47,013 nucleotides of DNA from Aquamicrobium zhengzhouense (GTDB lineage Bacteria; Pseudomonadota; Alphaproteobacteria; Rhizobiales; Rhizobiaceae): contig NZ_JADGMQ010000024.1 of NCBI RefSeq assembly GCF_016124105.1, positions 1 through 47,013 of the forward strand, written 5' to 3'. The number at the start of each line of letters is the position of its first letter. Position 1 is the stretch's first letter. The notes beneath the pieces were generated by a model. The model ran no database searches. It saw only the letters and a list, made by a program, of their open reading frames with translations, and was not told the origin of the DNA. The position numbers and the translations under genes were made by a program. Below, in pieces: positions 6,759 through 16,560 of this stretch.

Positions 6759-9700
6759 TCAGTGAAAATTCCGCCCCTTCGGCATGGCGCTGGTGGTTGA
6801 TCCGGGGGCCGGATGGCTTCCGCGTCGATCTTCGATCACTGGCCGTTTGGTCTCGTCCGTCGGCGCGCGGAAATCGACGCCTTGCGCGGCCTCCGACAGC
6901 TTTTCGAGCCGCACGCTGATATCCTCGATCTTGTCGCAGACGACATGAATGACGCCGGACGCTGATTGCAATTTGCCCGTCACGCGTACGAGCCGCGCCC
7001 CCAGAACGATCGGGCGAAACGCCTCAAACACCTTGGGCCAGACGATGATATTGGCCGTGCCGGTCTCGTCTTCGATGGTCATGAAGATGACGCCCTTGGC
7101 CGAGCCCGGCCGCTGGCGGATGAGAACAACGCCCACGACACTCACTCGCCGGCCATTGTTGATCGTCACCAGCTGGCCATTCGGCACGATGTTTTCGCGC
7201 CCAAGTTCTCCCCGCAAGAACGACACCGGATGCGCCTTCAGCGAGAAGGACTGGGTGCGGTAATCGCGAATGACATGTTCGCTAAGCGGCATGGTCGGCA
7301 GCTTTGTCTGCGGCTCCCGGTCCGGCAGTTCAACGTCAGGGCGGTCAAACAGCGGCAGGCCTTCCGCCGCCTGCTTGCGGTCAAGCGCACGCGCGGCCCA
7401 GAGCGCGGCGCGCCGGTCGAGCCCCATCGAGCGAAACGCATCCGCTTCGGCCAGCCGCTCGATTACGGCAGCCGACAGGCCTGTGCGCAGCCACAGATCG
7501 CGCACCGAGGCGTAGCCGTCTCCACGCTTGTCGGTCAGACGTTTAAGGTCGGCCTCCGACAGGCCCTTCAGCTGCTTGAAACCAAGCCGCACTGCATGGC
7601 TGCTGCGGATCGTTTGCGCCATCTCGCGATGGCGCGGCGCAATGCGCTGCGGATCAAACCGGCTTTGTTCGAGCGTTGCATCCCATTGCGAAAAGTTGAC
7701 GTCGACGGGCCGCACCTCGATGCCATGGTCCCGCGCATCGCGCACCAATTGGCCCGGCCCATAAAACCCCATCGGCTGCGAGTTGAGGATCGCGGCGCAA
7801 AAGATGTCCGGATAGAAGGTCTTGAACCAGGACGAGGCATAGACGAGCAGCGCAAACGAGGCCGCGTGGCTTTCGGGAAAGCCATATTCGCCAAACCCCT
7901 CGATCTGCTTGAAGCAGCGATAGGCAAACTCTTCCGGATAGCCCTTGGCGATCATCGCCTTGACCATGCGCTCCTTGTACATGGCAACGCGGCCCGTACG
8001 CTGGAACGTCGCCATTGAGCGGCGCAGCTGATCGGCCTCGGCAGCGGAAAAGCCGCCGACATCGATCGCGATCTGCATCACCTGCTCCTGAAACAGCGGC
8101 ACGCCAAGCGTGCGCTTCAAGATCCGCTCCAGCGCCTTGCCGTGATATTCGACCTTCTCCTTGCCTTCGCGCCGGCGCAGATACGGATGCACCATGTCGC
8201 CCTGGATCGGCCCCGGCCGCACGATCGCAACCTCGATGACGAGATCGTAGAATTTGCGGGGTTGCAGGCGCGGCAGCATCGACATCTGCGCCCGGCTTTC
8301 GATCTGAAACACGCCGATCGTGTCAGCCCTGCAGATCATGTCATAGACCTCGGATCGCTGATCGCGGTGAAGATCGGTCAGCTCCAGACGGCGCGGCCAA
8401 TGGTGGCTGTATTGGGCTTCGAGAAGGTCAAAGCAGCGCCGCAGGCACGACAGCATGCCAAGCGCCAGAATATCGACCTTCAGAATGCCGGTGGCGTCGA
8501 GATCGTTCTTGTCCCACTCGACCATGCGCCGCTCTTCCATGCCCGAGCGTATGATCGGCACGAATTCATCCAGCCTATCCTGCGTGATGATGAAGCCGCC
8601 GACATGCTGGCTCAGATGGCGTGGAAATTCGAGGAGGTCATTGGCATGGCCCATGATATGCGCCGTCACCGGATCGCTGGTGCTCAAACCGCCGGCGCGC
8701 GCTTCATCTTCGCCGACATCCTTCGACCAGCCCCAGACCGCGCCCGACAGCGCGCCTTGCGCATCCTGCGACAGGCCAAAGGCTTTCGCGACTTCGCGCA
8801 GCGCCGAGCGCCCGCGATAGGAGGTGACGGCTGCCGCCAGCGCGGTGCGGCTGCCGGTATATTTCTCGTAGATATAGGCCATCACCTCATCGCGCCGCTC
8901 ATGCTCGAAATCGACGTCAATATCGGGTGGCTCATGCCGCTCCACCGACATGAAGCGCTCGAAGAGAAGATCGTGAATGTTGGGGTCGACCTCGGTGATG
9001 TGCAGGCAAAAACAGACGGTGGAATTTGCCGCCGAGCCGCGCCCCTGACACAGGATGCCGCGCTCTTCGCGCGCAAACCGGACAATGTCGTAGACGGTCA
9101 GAAAATAGGGCGCATAGCCAAGCTGGGCGATCAGCTGAAGCTCGCTGACGATCGAGCGCCGGATCTTTTCCGGCAAGCCGCCCGGATAGCGTTTGAGCGC
9201 GCCTTCCCAGGTCAGCCGTTCGAGCTCGGCCTGCGGGTTCTTGGTCGTCTCATCGGGATAAAAATGCCGAAGATCGCCCAGCGAAAAGGTCAGCGTTTGC
9301 GCAAAGCGGATCGACTCGCTCAGCGCTTGCGGATAGCGACGAAACAGCCGCGCCATCTCGGCGACCGGCTTCATGTGGCGCTCGGCATGGACGCTCAGCG
9401 CATGGCCTACCTCGCCCACCGGCGTATTCAGCCGGATGGCGGTGACGACATCGAGCAGCGAGCGCCGCTCGGCATCATGATAGAGCACGTCATTGACCGC
9501 CATCAGCGGCACGCCCGATGCTTGGGCCAGCGCCGCCGCCTGCTCCAGCCGCCAGCGATCGTCACCCTGATAATGTGGCGCATGGCCAAGCCAGACCGCA
9601 TTTTTGAACCGGTTTTTTGTCCGCGTGAGAAACGCGAGAATATCGTCGGCGGGCGTCTCGAGATCGGGAATGACTGCCAGCGACATGCCGTCGGCCCACT

Positions 9701-10058
9701 CGAAAAAATCCTCCTGTCGAAGGTCGGGCGTTCCCTTTTCGCCGCGCTCATTGGCAATGGTCAACATGCGGCAAAGCCGGCCCCAGGCGGCGCGGTCGCC
9801 CGGGTATGCAAGCACCTCTGGTCCACCATCGGCAAAGACCAGCCGGCAGCCGGGGTGAAAGTTCAGCCCCTCAACCTTGGCCTTGCTCCACGCCCGCACG
9901 ACGCCCGAGACAGTGTTGCGATCAGCCAGCCCAAGCGCGCGGTAGCCGTAAAGCTTGGCCGCGATGACAAGCTCTTCGGGCCTTGAAGCTGCGCGCAGGA
10001 ACGAAAAGTTCGACTGCACTGCAAACTCGGCATAGGCCGTTTTGACCTCGATATTCAT
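6759..10058 (-). CDS. dnaE2: Error-prone DNA polymerase DnaE2
   Basis: A 1099-residue C-family polymerase of the DnaE2 subtype. The N-terminal PHP domain begins AEFAVQSNFSFLRAASRPEEL. The palm has CQGRGSAANS and PPDIDVDFEHERR (about residues 375-388) with the metal-binding aspartates. The C-terminal OB fold lies near residue 1000 (GVVLIRQRPGSAKGVIFMT). In Alphaproteobacteria DnaE2 performs translesion synthesis after DNA damage together with ImuA and ImuB, using the beta clamp. The start ATG overlaps the imuB stop (ATGA), so the three genes form one operon under the LexA box at 12431. No frameshift or missing motif was seen. Confidence 0.97.
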   Translation of the reverse strand: MNIEVKTAYAEFAVQSNFSFLRAASRPEELVIAAKLYGYRALGLADRNTVSGVVRAWSKAKVEGLNFHPGCRLVFADGGPEVLAYPGDRAAWGRLCRMLTIANERGEKGTPDLRQEDFFEWADGMSLAVIPDLETPADDILAFLTRTKNRFKNAVWLGHAPHYQGDDRWRLEQAAALAQASGVPLMAVNDVLYHDAERRSLLDVVTAIRLNTPVGEVGHALSVHAERHMKPVAEMARLFRRYPQALSESIRFAQTLTFSLGDLRHFYPDETTKNPQAELERLTWEGALKRYPGGLPEKIRRSIVSELQLIAQLGYAPYFLTVYDIVRFAREERGILCQGRGSAANSTVCFCLHITEVDPNIHDLLFERFMSVERHEPPDIDVDFEHERRDEVMAYIYEKYTGSRTALAAAVTSYRGRSALREVAKAFGLSQDAQGALSGAVWGWSKDVGEDEARAGGLSTSDPVTAHIMGHANDLLEFPRHLSQHVGGFIITQDRLDEFVPIIRSGMEERRMVEWDKNDLDATGILKVDILALGMLSCLRRCFDLLEAQYSHHWPRRLELTDLHRDQRSEVYDMICRADTIGVFQIESRAQMSMLPRLQPRKFYDLVIEVAIVRPGPIQGDMVHPYLRRREGKEKVEYHGKALERILKRTLGVPLFQEQVMQIAIDVGGFSAAEADQLRRSMATFQRTGRVAMYKERMVKAMIAKGYPEEFAYRCFKQIEGFGEYGFPESHAASFALLVYASSWFKTFYPDIFCAAILNSQPMGFYGPGQLVRDARDHGIEVRPVDVNFSQWDATLEQSRFDPQRIAPRHREMAQTIRSSHAVRLGFKQLKGLSEADLKRLTDKRGDGYASVRDLWLRTGLSAAVIERLAEADAFRSMGLDRRAALWAARALDRKQAAEGLPLFDRPDVELPDREPQTKLPTMPLSEHVIRDYRTQSFSLKAHPVSFLRGELGRENIVPNGQLVTINNGRRVSVVGVVLIRQRPGSAKGVIFMTIEDETGTANIIVWPKVFEAFRPIVLGARLVRVTGKLQSASGVIHVVCDKIEDISVRLEKLSEAAQGVDFRAPTDETKRPVIEDRRGSHPAPGSTTSAMPKGRNFH

Positions 10059-11647
10059 GCAAACAGCCCGTGCATGTACCAGCGAGGCAGTTCCGGCGTT
10101 GCGCCGTAGAGGCCTTGGCGAAACAGCCAGTAGCGGCGACCCTCCTCATCCTCGATGCGGAAATAATCGCGCGTTGGCGCATCCGGCTTGTCGAGCCACC
10201 ATTCGGGCGCAATGCGCTCGGGGCCTTCGGCCCGCGCAACGCGATAAAACACGCGCCGCCAGCGGAAACTTGCAGGAGCGCCTTCCGGAATTTCTGCAGC
10301 CGCCACCTCGACGGGTTCGGGCCGCGCCAAAAGCCGGATGGGCCGCTCGATCAGCGGGAAAGGCTCGGAGCGCACTTTCCGAACGGCTGCAGATGTGGCG
10401 CGAAACGGTGTGAAGGAAACAGCTCGTTCAGGCAGGTGGCTTGCCACCAGCCTTGGTTGCACAATGGCGCTACCTCCAAGCCGGGCGCAGATACGATCGG
10501 CAAACTGGGCAAGATCTTCCTCTGCATTTTCGTTCCGCCCGGTCAGGCTGGTCTGATCATCCCGAAAGGCGGACGTGGCAAGGGCGGCCAGCCGCACCAT
10601 TTCGAAGCCGAAATCGGCATCGATCTTCGAGACCGCCAGCTTTTCCCGAAAAAGCCTCTGAATGGTGGGCGGATCCCGCAATGGTCGGGAAACGCCAAGC
10701 CTTAGTCGAAAGACCAGCCCATCGACGCGAAACAGCACCAGTTCCAGCGCGCGCGCGCCTTCACCGCGTCGTTCAAGATCGGCTTTCAGCGTTTCCGCCA
10801 GCGATAGAACCAGCCGCTCTATGTCGTGCGTGGCGGAAACGGGTTCGATCAGATGGCGCTCGACGCCAAGTGTCGGCACTGGCAGGCGCGGCGAGATCGC
10901 TTCTTCAACGCCACCGAGTGCCTGATCAAGGCGCAGCAGAAGATGGGCACCATAGCGTCTTGCCAGCGGTGCACGCGGCGCTGCCATCACCATGCCTATC
11001 GTGCGCAGCCCGACGCTTTCAAGACGTTCGCAAATGGGACCATCAAGGCGCAGGGCCGGCAGGGGAAGGGGGCTCAAGGCCTCTCGTTCGCCGCCTTGGG
11101 CAACACGGATGCCATCAAGAAATCGCGCGCCCGCCCAGGCCATTCCAGGGGTCGAGGCGAGCGAGGCCAGAGCACGAAACCCTTGCTCGGCCAGCCGCGT
11201 GACAACATCTTTCAGCATCGCCTCTTCGCCACCAAAAAGATGCGCGCAGCCGGTAATGTCGAGGAAAAGACCGTCATTTCCGCTCATTGCCACCAAGGGT
11301 GTGTAGCGGTCGCACCAATCGGCAAGGGCGCCGAGCAGGCGCGCATCTGCTTCGGGGTCTGCCTCGACGATCTCGACCTGCGGGTGCATGGCGCGGGCAT
11401 CTGCAATGCCAAGGCCACGCTTCAGACCGAGCGCTTCAGCGCCTTCATCGAGACAGCCAATGATGCGCCGGTTGCCCTGGTGGTGGCTGACAATCAGCGG
11501 CGCATGTTCAGGCGCGCTTCCTTTGCGCCATGCCCGGCCCAGACGAGCCCGCAGAATGCGTTCGACCGGAAGATAGGGAAACCACAGCGCCAGAATCCTG
11601 CGCCCGGCCGGTTGATCCGGCCTGTCGTTCGCGAAAAGAGTGCTCAT
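10055..11647 (-). CDS. imuB: ImuB, catalytically inactive Y-family polymerase-like protein
   Basis: A 530-residue DinB/UmuC-fold protein. The N-terminus reads ILALWFPYLPVERILR where active Y-family enzymes carry a metal-binding Asp (DxDxFFxxVE), and GNDGLFLDITGC replaces the SIDE-type motif. The catalytic acids are therefore lost, as in known ImuB. ImuB is the hub of the mutasome: it binds the beta clamp, ImuA and DnaE2 and brings the polymerase to lesions. The C-terminal region (RVFYRVARAEGPERIAPEWW, then RDYFRIEDEEG) is typical of the family. Its start lies about 140 bases inside the end of imuA. The ATG at 11647 is retained because the conserved WFPYLPVE begins only about 20 residues later. 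Confidence 0.95.
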   Translation of the reverse strand: MSTLFANDRPDQPAGRRILALWFPYLPVERILRARLGRAWRKGSAPEHAPLIVSHHQGNRRIIGCLDEGAEALGLKRGLGIADARAMHPQVEIVEADPEADARLLGALADWCDRYTPLVAMSGNDGLFLDITGCAHLFGGEEAMLKDVVTRLAEQGFRALASLASTPGMAWAGARFLDGIRVAQGGEREALSPLPLPALRLDGPICERLESVGLRTIGMVMAAPRAPLARRYGAHLLLRLDQALGGVEEAISPRLPVPTLGVERHLIEPVSATHDIERLVLSLAETLKADLERRGEGARALELVLFRVDGLVFRLRLGVSRPLRDPPTIQRLFREKLAVSKIDADFGFEMVRLAALATSAFRDDQTSLTGRNENAEEDLAQFADRICARLGGSAIVQPRLVASHLPERAVSFTPFRATSAAVRKVRSEPFPLIERPIRLLARPEPVEVAAAEIPEGAPASFRWRRVFYRVARAEGPERIAPEWWLDKPDAPTRDYFRIEDEEGRRYWLFRQGLYGATPELPRWYMHGLFA

Positions 11648-12407
11648 CCCGATTCCATTCGAGTGTCAGAGTTGCGGGGATCGATGTGCGGCTTCTGGAA
11701 ACCGTGACAGTGAAAGCAGGAGGCCCGAGCGAGCCTGCAAGCGGGCCGAAAAGCGTGTGCCGTTCGCCGGCTGGGGCAGGAGAGACGATCAGCCGGACTG
11801 GCGCGGCAGTGGGTTCTGGCGCCGCCGATTGGCGCAGCAGATAAAGTGGCCTGCCTGTCGCTCGCGTGCGGTGATGCAGCCGGCGTGTGGCGGTAAGATC
11901 AAGACGGGCGGAGGTGCCGCGCACTTCGAGCAGCACGGCCGACAGGGCGCTCAGGCCTGCGGCTTCTTCCGCAATCCACAGCGCATCTTCGGTCTTGCGT
12001 GCGCTCGCAAGCAAAAGGTCTGACGGCTGAAGCGCGAACCGGTGCAGAAGGCCCGGCGCATAAGGCTGCCCGCCTTCATGCAGAACCTCTCCGGTAGAGA
12101 TCCAGAGGATGGGAGAAGGCGCGGCGGCTTGCTTGCGGGCAAGCGCTGCCAGTGCCAGTGCAAAGCCGGCAACCGACCCTGCATCGCGGCTCTGGCGTCC
12201 GTGAATCTCGGTCAGCGCCGCGCGTGGCAGCCCGCCGCCCAGAACGGCATCAAGGCGGACGGCCCTCGTGGGCAGAAAATGGCGGTCTGAACCATCACCC
12301 ACCTTGTCCGCAGGCAATTCCAGCCGTTCCGGCAGGGTGCCCTCAATGCGTGCGATTTCCTGGCGCAGAGCAAAAAAAGTCTCACGCGCCATGGCGGCCT
12401 TCGCCAT
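11508..12407 (-). CDS. imuA: ImuA, RecA-like mutasome accessory protein
   Basis: The first gene of the SOS mutagenesis operon encodes about 299 residues. It is a RecA-fold relative with LDAVLGGGLPRAALTEIHG near residue 55, in the region corresponding to the Walker A segment, but it lacks a standard GKT loop. PSPILWIS and LLLASARKTEDALWIAEEAA follow. ImuA partners ImuB and DnaE2 in translesion synthesis. The last 47 codons overlap imuB in another frame and are low complexity, rich in Ser, Gly and Arg, so they may be under weak constraint. The ATG at 12407 is used; a second ATG at 12392 has an AAGG closer to ideal spacing and is a fair alternative. The LexA box begins 24 bases upstream. Confidence 0.9.
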   Translation of the reverse strand: MAKAAMARETFFALRQEIARIEGTLPERLELPADKVGDGSDRHFLPTRAVRLDAVLGGGLPRAALTEIHGRQSRDAGSVAGFALALAALARKQAAAPSPILWISTGEVLHEGGQPYAPGLLHRFALQPSDLLLASARKTEDALWIAEEAAGLSALSAVLLEVRGTSARLDLTATRRLHHRTRATGRPLYLLRQSAAPEPTAAPVRLIVSPAPAGERHTLFGPLAGSLGPPAFTVTVSRSRTSIPATLTLEWNRDEHSFRERQAGSTGRAQDSGAVVSLSSGRTHSAGSSGPGMAQRKRA

Positions 12408-12430
12408 GATGCCGTAACCCTCAGTAATTT

Positions 12431-12445
12431 GTTCCTGTTATGTTC
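12431..12445. promoter_or_regulatory. LexA (SOS) box of the imuA-imuB-dnaE2 operon
   Basis: GTTC (12431-12434), seven bases (CTGTTAT), then GTTC (12442-12445) exactly fits the alphaproteobacterial LexA consensus GTTC-N7-GTTC. It lies 24 bases before the imuA start, where bound LexA would block transcription until DNA damage triggers self-cleavage. Confidence 0.88.
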
Positions 12446-12600
12446 CTATAGATTCCCGAGAGGGCAAAAGGAGTCAAGGGAAGCGAGGGAAGATTTTATT
12501 CCTATCCAGTGCGTTTGACCGAGAGGGGCAGTCTTCCACCTTCTCCGCGCCTATCCATGGAAAGGGACGCCATCCGCTATAAGCCTGGCGTGCAAAGAAA

Positions 12601-12624
12601 AAGGCGGGCCTTGCGGTCCGCCTT
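12601..12624 (-). terminator. Rho-independent terminator downstream of trxA
   Basis: On the minus strand AAGGCGGACC - GCAA - GGCCCGCCTT forms a 9-pair stem with one mismatch, followed by TTTTTC. It sits 23 bases past the trxA stop and closes the long leftward divL-to-trxA unit. Confidence 0.8.
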
Positions 12625-12647
12625 CAAAATCAGTCTATCCGAAAGGA

Positions 12648-12971
12648 TCAGGAGACTGCGCCGCCGATCCAGGCCGACAGGGCAGTCTTCGGTGCAGCGC
12701 CAACTTTCATGTCGGCAATTTCGCCGTCCTTGAACAGCATCAGGGTCGGAATGGAGCGCACGCCATACTGGGCGGCAAGCTCGGGGTTCTCATCAATGTT
12801 GACCTTGGCCACTTTGACCTTGCCGGAAAGCTCGGTTGCGATTTCCTCCAGCGCCGGAGCAATCATCTTGCACGGACCGCACCATTCGGCCCAGAAGTCG
12901 ACGACGACCGGCTCGGAAGCCTGAAGAACGTCGGACTGGAAATTGTTCTTGTCGATGGTGATGGTGGCCAT
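12648..12971 (-). CDS. trxA: Thioredoxin TrxA
   Basis: A 107-residue classical thioredoxin. WCGPC has the active cysteines at 31 and 34, DFWAEW precedes it, and the cis-Pro loop SIPTL and FKDGE follow. It is the general cytosolic disulfide reductase fed by thioredoxin reductase. The ATG at 12971 follows GGGAG and gives the normal family length; the frame extends 32 codons further upstream, but those residues are not thioredoxin-like. It follows addA by 73 bases, an arrangement common in rhizobia, and is closed by its own terminator. Confidence 0.95.
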   Translation of the reverse strand: MATITIDKNNFQSDVLQASEPVVVDFWAEWCGPCKMIAPALEEIATELSGKVKVAKVNIDENPELAAQYGVRSIPTLMLFKDGEIADMKVGAAPKTALSAWIGGAVS

Positions 12972-13044
12972 GGGGAATCTCCCTGAGACAGAATTGTAGG
13001 CTGGAATGTGGGGCACGAGGCCGCGTGTTTCAACCGCTCTTGTC

Positions 13045-16000
13045 TCACGCTGATGTGAGTCGAGCAAGCGCGCCGTCCATCAGCTCGTTCGGAACCTCGA
13101 TAAGAATTGGCGTCTCCGTATAGATCAACGCCGCCCGGATTTCCTTGCCAGGATAGATCGGTTTCAGCAGTTCGCGATAAAGCGCCATCTGCGCAACATG
13201 GCCCTGCGGCAATTCGGAAATGCCGGTTGGGGGAGGGCGGTTGGTCTTGTAGTCAACGACAAGAACACTGTCTCCATCAACGATCAGCCGGTCTATCTTT
13301 CCGGAAATCGCCCGCTCCACCGTGCCAAGCCTGACCCGGCCCATGACCGAAATTTCAGCGCGTGAGCCTGGCGAGAACAAGGGTGCGAATTCGCGCGTCT
13401 CGAGGATCGCTTCAACCGAATCCCAGAGCCTTTCCCGCTCGCCTTCCGGCCAAGTCTGCCCGATCCGTGCGAGATAGCGTTCTGCCGCCACCGCGCGCCG
13501 CTCGTGCTCGATCGAAGGAAGGATCTGCAACAGCCGGTGTGCTGCAATGCCGCGCTCGATCGCAAAGGACGGCTCATTGGCAGCGTCCAGTACGGGTGAT
13601 CGCAGCTTCACCATCTCGACAGGTTCGGGCTCGATCATTGCCCCAGCCCCCGATGGCGAAAGCGGCCGCGGCAGCGCTGGCGGCGCCGGTGGCGTCGACA
13701 GCAATTGTGGTGGCAGTGGCGGCAGCACAACGGTCGCCGTGTCTTCCTGCTTTGCCGGTTCCTGCTGCGCCATGGGCGGTGTCACCTGATAGCGCAACAC
13801 CTTGTCGCCGGTGGCAGGATGCTCGATCTGCTGTGTGTGGGGCGAGGTGCAGAGCGTTCTTTGCACCATGGCATGCCAGCTGCCTTCCTTTTGTCCGCGC
13901 TTGCCATGATAGCCGCAGACAATCAGGCGATCCTCAGCCCGGGTCATGCCGACATAGAGCAGGCGTCGATATTCCTGCTCGGCCTTGCGCTTGGCTTCCT
14001 CGGCAAGGCCCGCCGCAAACGAATTGGCCCGGCCAGAACCGGCCCGCCACAAAAAGCCGTCGCCTTTCCAGCCTTGCTCAGGAGGCAGGAACGGCATCAG
14101 GCGCGGCATGTGGCTGTCGACAAAGGCTTCGCCGCCACTATCAACGAGGAACACGATTGGCGCTTCCAGCCCCTTGGAGGCATGAGCGGTCATGATCCGC
14201 ACCTCGCCGCGCGTCTGGTCCATCTCCCGTTTCACTTCCGGGCCGCCCCGGTCCAGCAGCGCGACCAGAGCTTCCAGCTGCGTTACGCCGGTCCGTTCGG
14301 CGGCAAGGCAGAAATTGAGGAATTCGTCGACAACGTCGCCTGCCTCGGCGCCGAGCCTGGCGATGAGCTTGCGCCTCAATCCATCGCGCGCCAAAAGGTT
14401 GGAAAAGAACTCGAACGGCTTCCGGTAGCCGGCTTCATTTCGCCAGCGCGCCAGCGTTTCCCAGGTCTGCTTGTGCATTTCCGAGCGCCGCAAGGATGCC
14501 AGCAATGGCTCCGCCTTGTCGCGCTTGGCCGCCAGTTCGAACAGCGCCTCTTCGGAGACGCCAAAGGCGGGGCTCTTCAGCAATGCCGCCAGCGACAGGT
14601 CGTCATCCGGCTGCAAGGCAATGCGTGCTGCGGCCAGCAGATCCTGAACCGCAATATGACCGGTCAGGAGGATGCGGTCGGCACCCGCCACCGGGATCTG
14701 CCGGTTCTTCAATTCGCGGCTCAGCGCATGGATGAAGCGGTCGCGCTTGCGCACCAGCACCATGATGTCGCCGGGACGAACCAGCCTGCCGCGTCCTTCG
14801 ATCCGGTCTCCCGTCCGCAACCATTGGTCAATGGTTTTGGCGATCTGCTCCGCGAGGCGAACGGCGGGTGCCGAGGCGTGATCAACCGCCTCGGTCCAGT
14901 CTTCCGGTTCCTCGACATCGACCGGGCCGAGTGAGGGCCACAATTCGACGTGCCCCGGCTGGTTAGAACGGATTGCCAGATGCTGGATCGGTTCCGGATC
15001 CTGAGTCAGGCCGTCGCGGTGGCTTGTATCGGAAAAGACGAGGTCAACCGCGGCAAGAACATCCTCAGTCGATCGGAAAGAGCGTGTCAGCCGAACATGC
15101 TCGAACCGCTGCATCGCCGTTGACACGCGCTCGCGAAACTCGCGCCCGCTGCGGTCGAAAGCTTCCGGTTCCGCACCCTGAAACGAGTAGATGGATTGCT
15201 TTTCGTCACCGACGGCAAAGACCGTCCGGGCAACGCCTTCGCGCGATCCTTCGCCGGCAAAGAATTCAGCCGCAAGCGCGCGAACCACGGCCCACTGGTC
15301 CGGGCTGGTATCCTGCGCCTCATCCAGCAGGATGTGGTCGATCCCCTTGTCGAGCTTGTATTGCACCCACGCACCCGCGTCCGTGCGCGACAGAAGCGTT
15401 GCGGTGCGCACGATCAGATCATTGAAATCGAGGAAGCCGCGCGCGCTTTTCAATCGCTCGTAGCGCGCGATCAGCCAGTCCGCGATGATCAGTGCAGCCC
15501 GCGTGTCCTCCAGCATCGACAGCAATTCGACCCTGTCGAGGACGCGCATGATTTCCTGGCAATAGCGCTCGAACTGGTCCGGGAATTCCGGAAAATGCTC
15601 GCCGACGCCCTTGGCCATGATGTTCTTGACCGAACGAGGCTTGAAGCTTGAGCCACTGCCGGAGAAGAAGGCCTTCTTGAGATGTGCCAGCCTCTCGAGC
15701 GGATCGCTGGCGGCGCAGGCAGCGCCAAAATCCTCGGCAAACTGAAGGGCGATCTTCTTTCCGGCCTTCGAAGCCGCCGCACCGACATCGCCGCTCAAGG
15801 ACGGAGTGAAATAATGGTCCGGCCACAGGCCGGCAGCCAGAGCGGAGGGGTTGTCGTTCGGGCCGAAGCCAAACTCCTCGAACAGAGGCCGGAACTTGCC
15901 GTCACCGGTGCTGATCTGCTCGATGAAGCGGCGCAACGCGTCACGCTTGCCGACAATATTGCCGAGCAGGGTCTCAAGTCCTGCCTCGCCGCCGCGCTGC

Positions 16001-16560
16001 AGAACGGTGGCGAACGCATCTGCAAGGCCGGGCTCATTGCCTTCGGAGGCGCGCGCGATCATCTCGCGGCGTGCTTCCGCGACCAGCGCTTCTTCCATCT
16101 GGCTGTCGAGGAGTTCGAAATGGCCGGCGATGTTGGCTTCCAGCGGAAATTGATGCAGCACCGCTTCACAGAAGGCATGGATCGTCTGGATCTTCAGGCC
16201 GCCCGGTGTCTCGAGCGCGCGTGCAAACAGCCGCCGTGCTCGCTTCAACCTGGTCGCGCTTGGCGCCTTGCCGTCCAGCTCCTCGATCGCTTTGGCAAGG
16301 TCCGCATCCGGAAGCGTTGCCCAGCCCGACAGGTTCTTGAAGACGCGGGTTGCCATGTTGGCCGCTGCAGCACGCGTATAGGTGAGGCAAAGGATGCGTG
16401 AGGGATCGCTGCCCTCCAGCAGAAGCCGCATCACGCGGCTTGCCAGCACATGCGTTTTGCCAGAACCCGCATTTGCGGACACCCAGGCGGACAGACCGGG
16501 CTCGGATGCAAGGCCCTGCGCCTTGCGCGTATCATCCGGAACGATGAACGGTGCGCTCAT
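13045..16560 (-). CDS. addA: AddA helicase-nuclease subunit
   Basis: A 1171-residue UvrD/PcrA-type helicase. Motif I is AGSGKT (31-36), the Walker B segment is [13 protein letters not shown], motif III is [14 protein letters not shown], and motif VI is [13 protein letters not shown]. The C-terminal PD-(D/E)xK nuclease is intact, with VDYKTNRPP near residue 1104. With AddB it forms the AddAB complex, which resects double-strand breaks and loads RecA, replacing RecBCD. The alphaproteobacterial type is indicated by the length and the [13 protein letters not shown] region. Its ATG overlaps the addB stop (ATGA). A proline-rich linker (about residues 940-970) separates the helicase and nuclease parts. 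Confidence 0.96.
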   Translation of the reverse strand: MSAPFIVPDDTRKAQGLASEPGLSAWVSANAGSGKTHVLASRVMRLLLEGSDPSRILCLTYTRAAAANMATRVFKNLSGWATLPDADLAKAIEELDGKAPSATRLKRARRLFARALETPGGLKIQTIHAFCEAVLHQFPLEANIAGHFELLDSQMEEALVAEARREMIARASEGNEPGLADAFATVLQRGGEAGLETLLGNIVGKRDALRRFIEQISTGDGKFRPLFEEFGFGPNDNPSALAAGLWPDHYFTPSLSGDVGAAASKAGKKIALQFAEDFGAACAASDPLERLAHLKKAFFSGSGSSFKPRSVKNIMAKGVGEHFPEFPDQFERYCQEIMRVLDRVELLSMLEDTRAALIIADWLIARYERLKSARGFLDFNDLIVRTATLLSRTDAGAWVQYKLDKGIDHILLDEAQDTSPDQWAVVRALAAEFFAGEGSREGVARTVFAVGDEKQSIYSFQGAEPEAFDRSGREFRERVSTAMQRFEHVRLTRSFRSTEDVLAAVDLVFSDTSHRDGLTQDPEPIQHLAIRSNQPGHVELWPSLGPVDVEEPEDWTEAVDHASAPAVRLAEQIAKTIDQWLRTGDRIEGRGRLVRPGDIMVLVRKRDRFIHALSRELKNRQIPVAGADRILLTGHIAVQDLLAAARIALQPDDDLSLAALLKSPAFGVSEEALFELAAKRDKAEPLLASLRRSEMHKQTWETLARWRNEAGYRKPFEFFSNLLARDGLRRKLIARLGAEAGDVVDEFLNFCLAAERTGVTQLEALVALLDRGGPEVKREMDQTRGEVRIMTAHASKGLEAPIVFLVDSGGEAFVDSHMPRLMPFLPPEQGWKGDGFLWRAGSGRANSFAAGLAEEAKRKAEQEYRRLLYVGMTRAEDRLIVCGYHGKRGQKEGSWHAMVQRTLCTSPHTQQIEHPATGDKVLRYQVTPPMAQQEPAKQEDTATVVLPPLPPQLLSTPPAPPALPRPLSPSGAGAMIEPEPVEMVKLRSPVLDAANEPSFAIERGIAAHRLLQILPSIEHERRAVAAERYLARIGQTWPEGERERLWDSVEAILETREFAPLFSPGSRAEISVMGRVRLGTVERAISGKIDRLIVDGDSVLVVDYKTNRPPPTGISELPQGHVAQMALYRELLKPIYPGKEIRAALIYTETPILIEVPNELMDGALARLTSA

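Noticed and set aside
8142-9986. 614-codon open frame on the plus strand opposite dnaE2
   Set aside because: It is antisense to a fully conserved polymerase gene; its translation is Arg/His/Asp-rich with no known motif, as expected from GC-rich shadow frames.
13705-14934. 409-codon plus-strand frame opposite addA
   Set aside because: Antisense to conserved helicase motifs; no independent evidence of coding.
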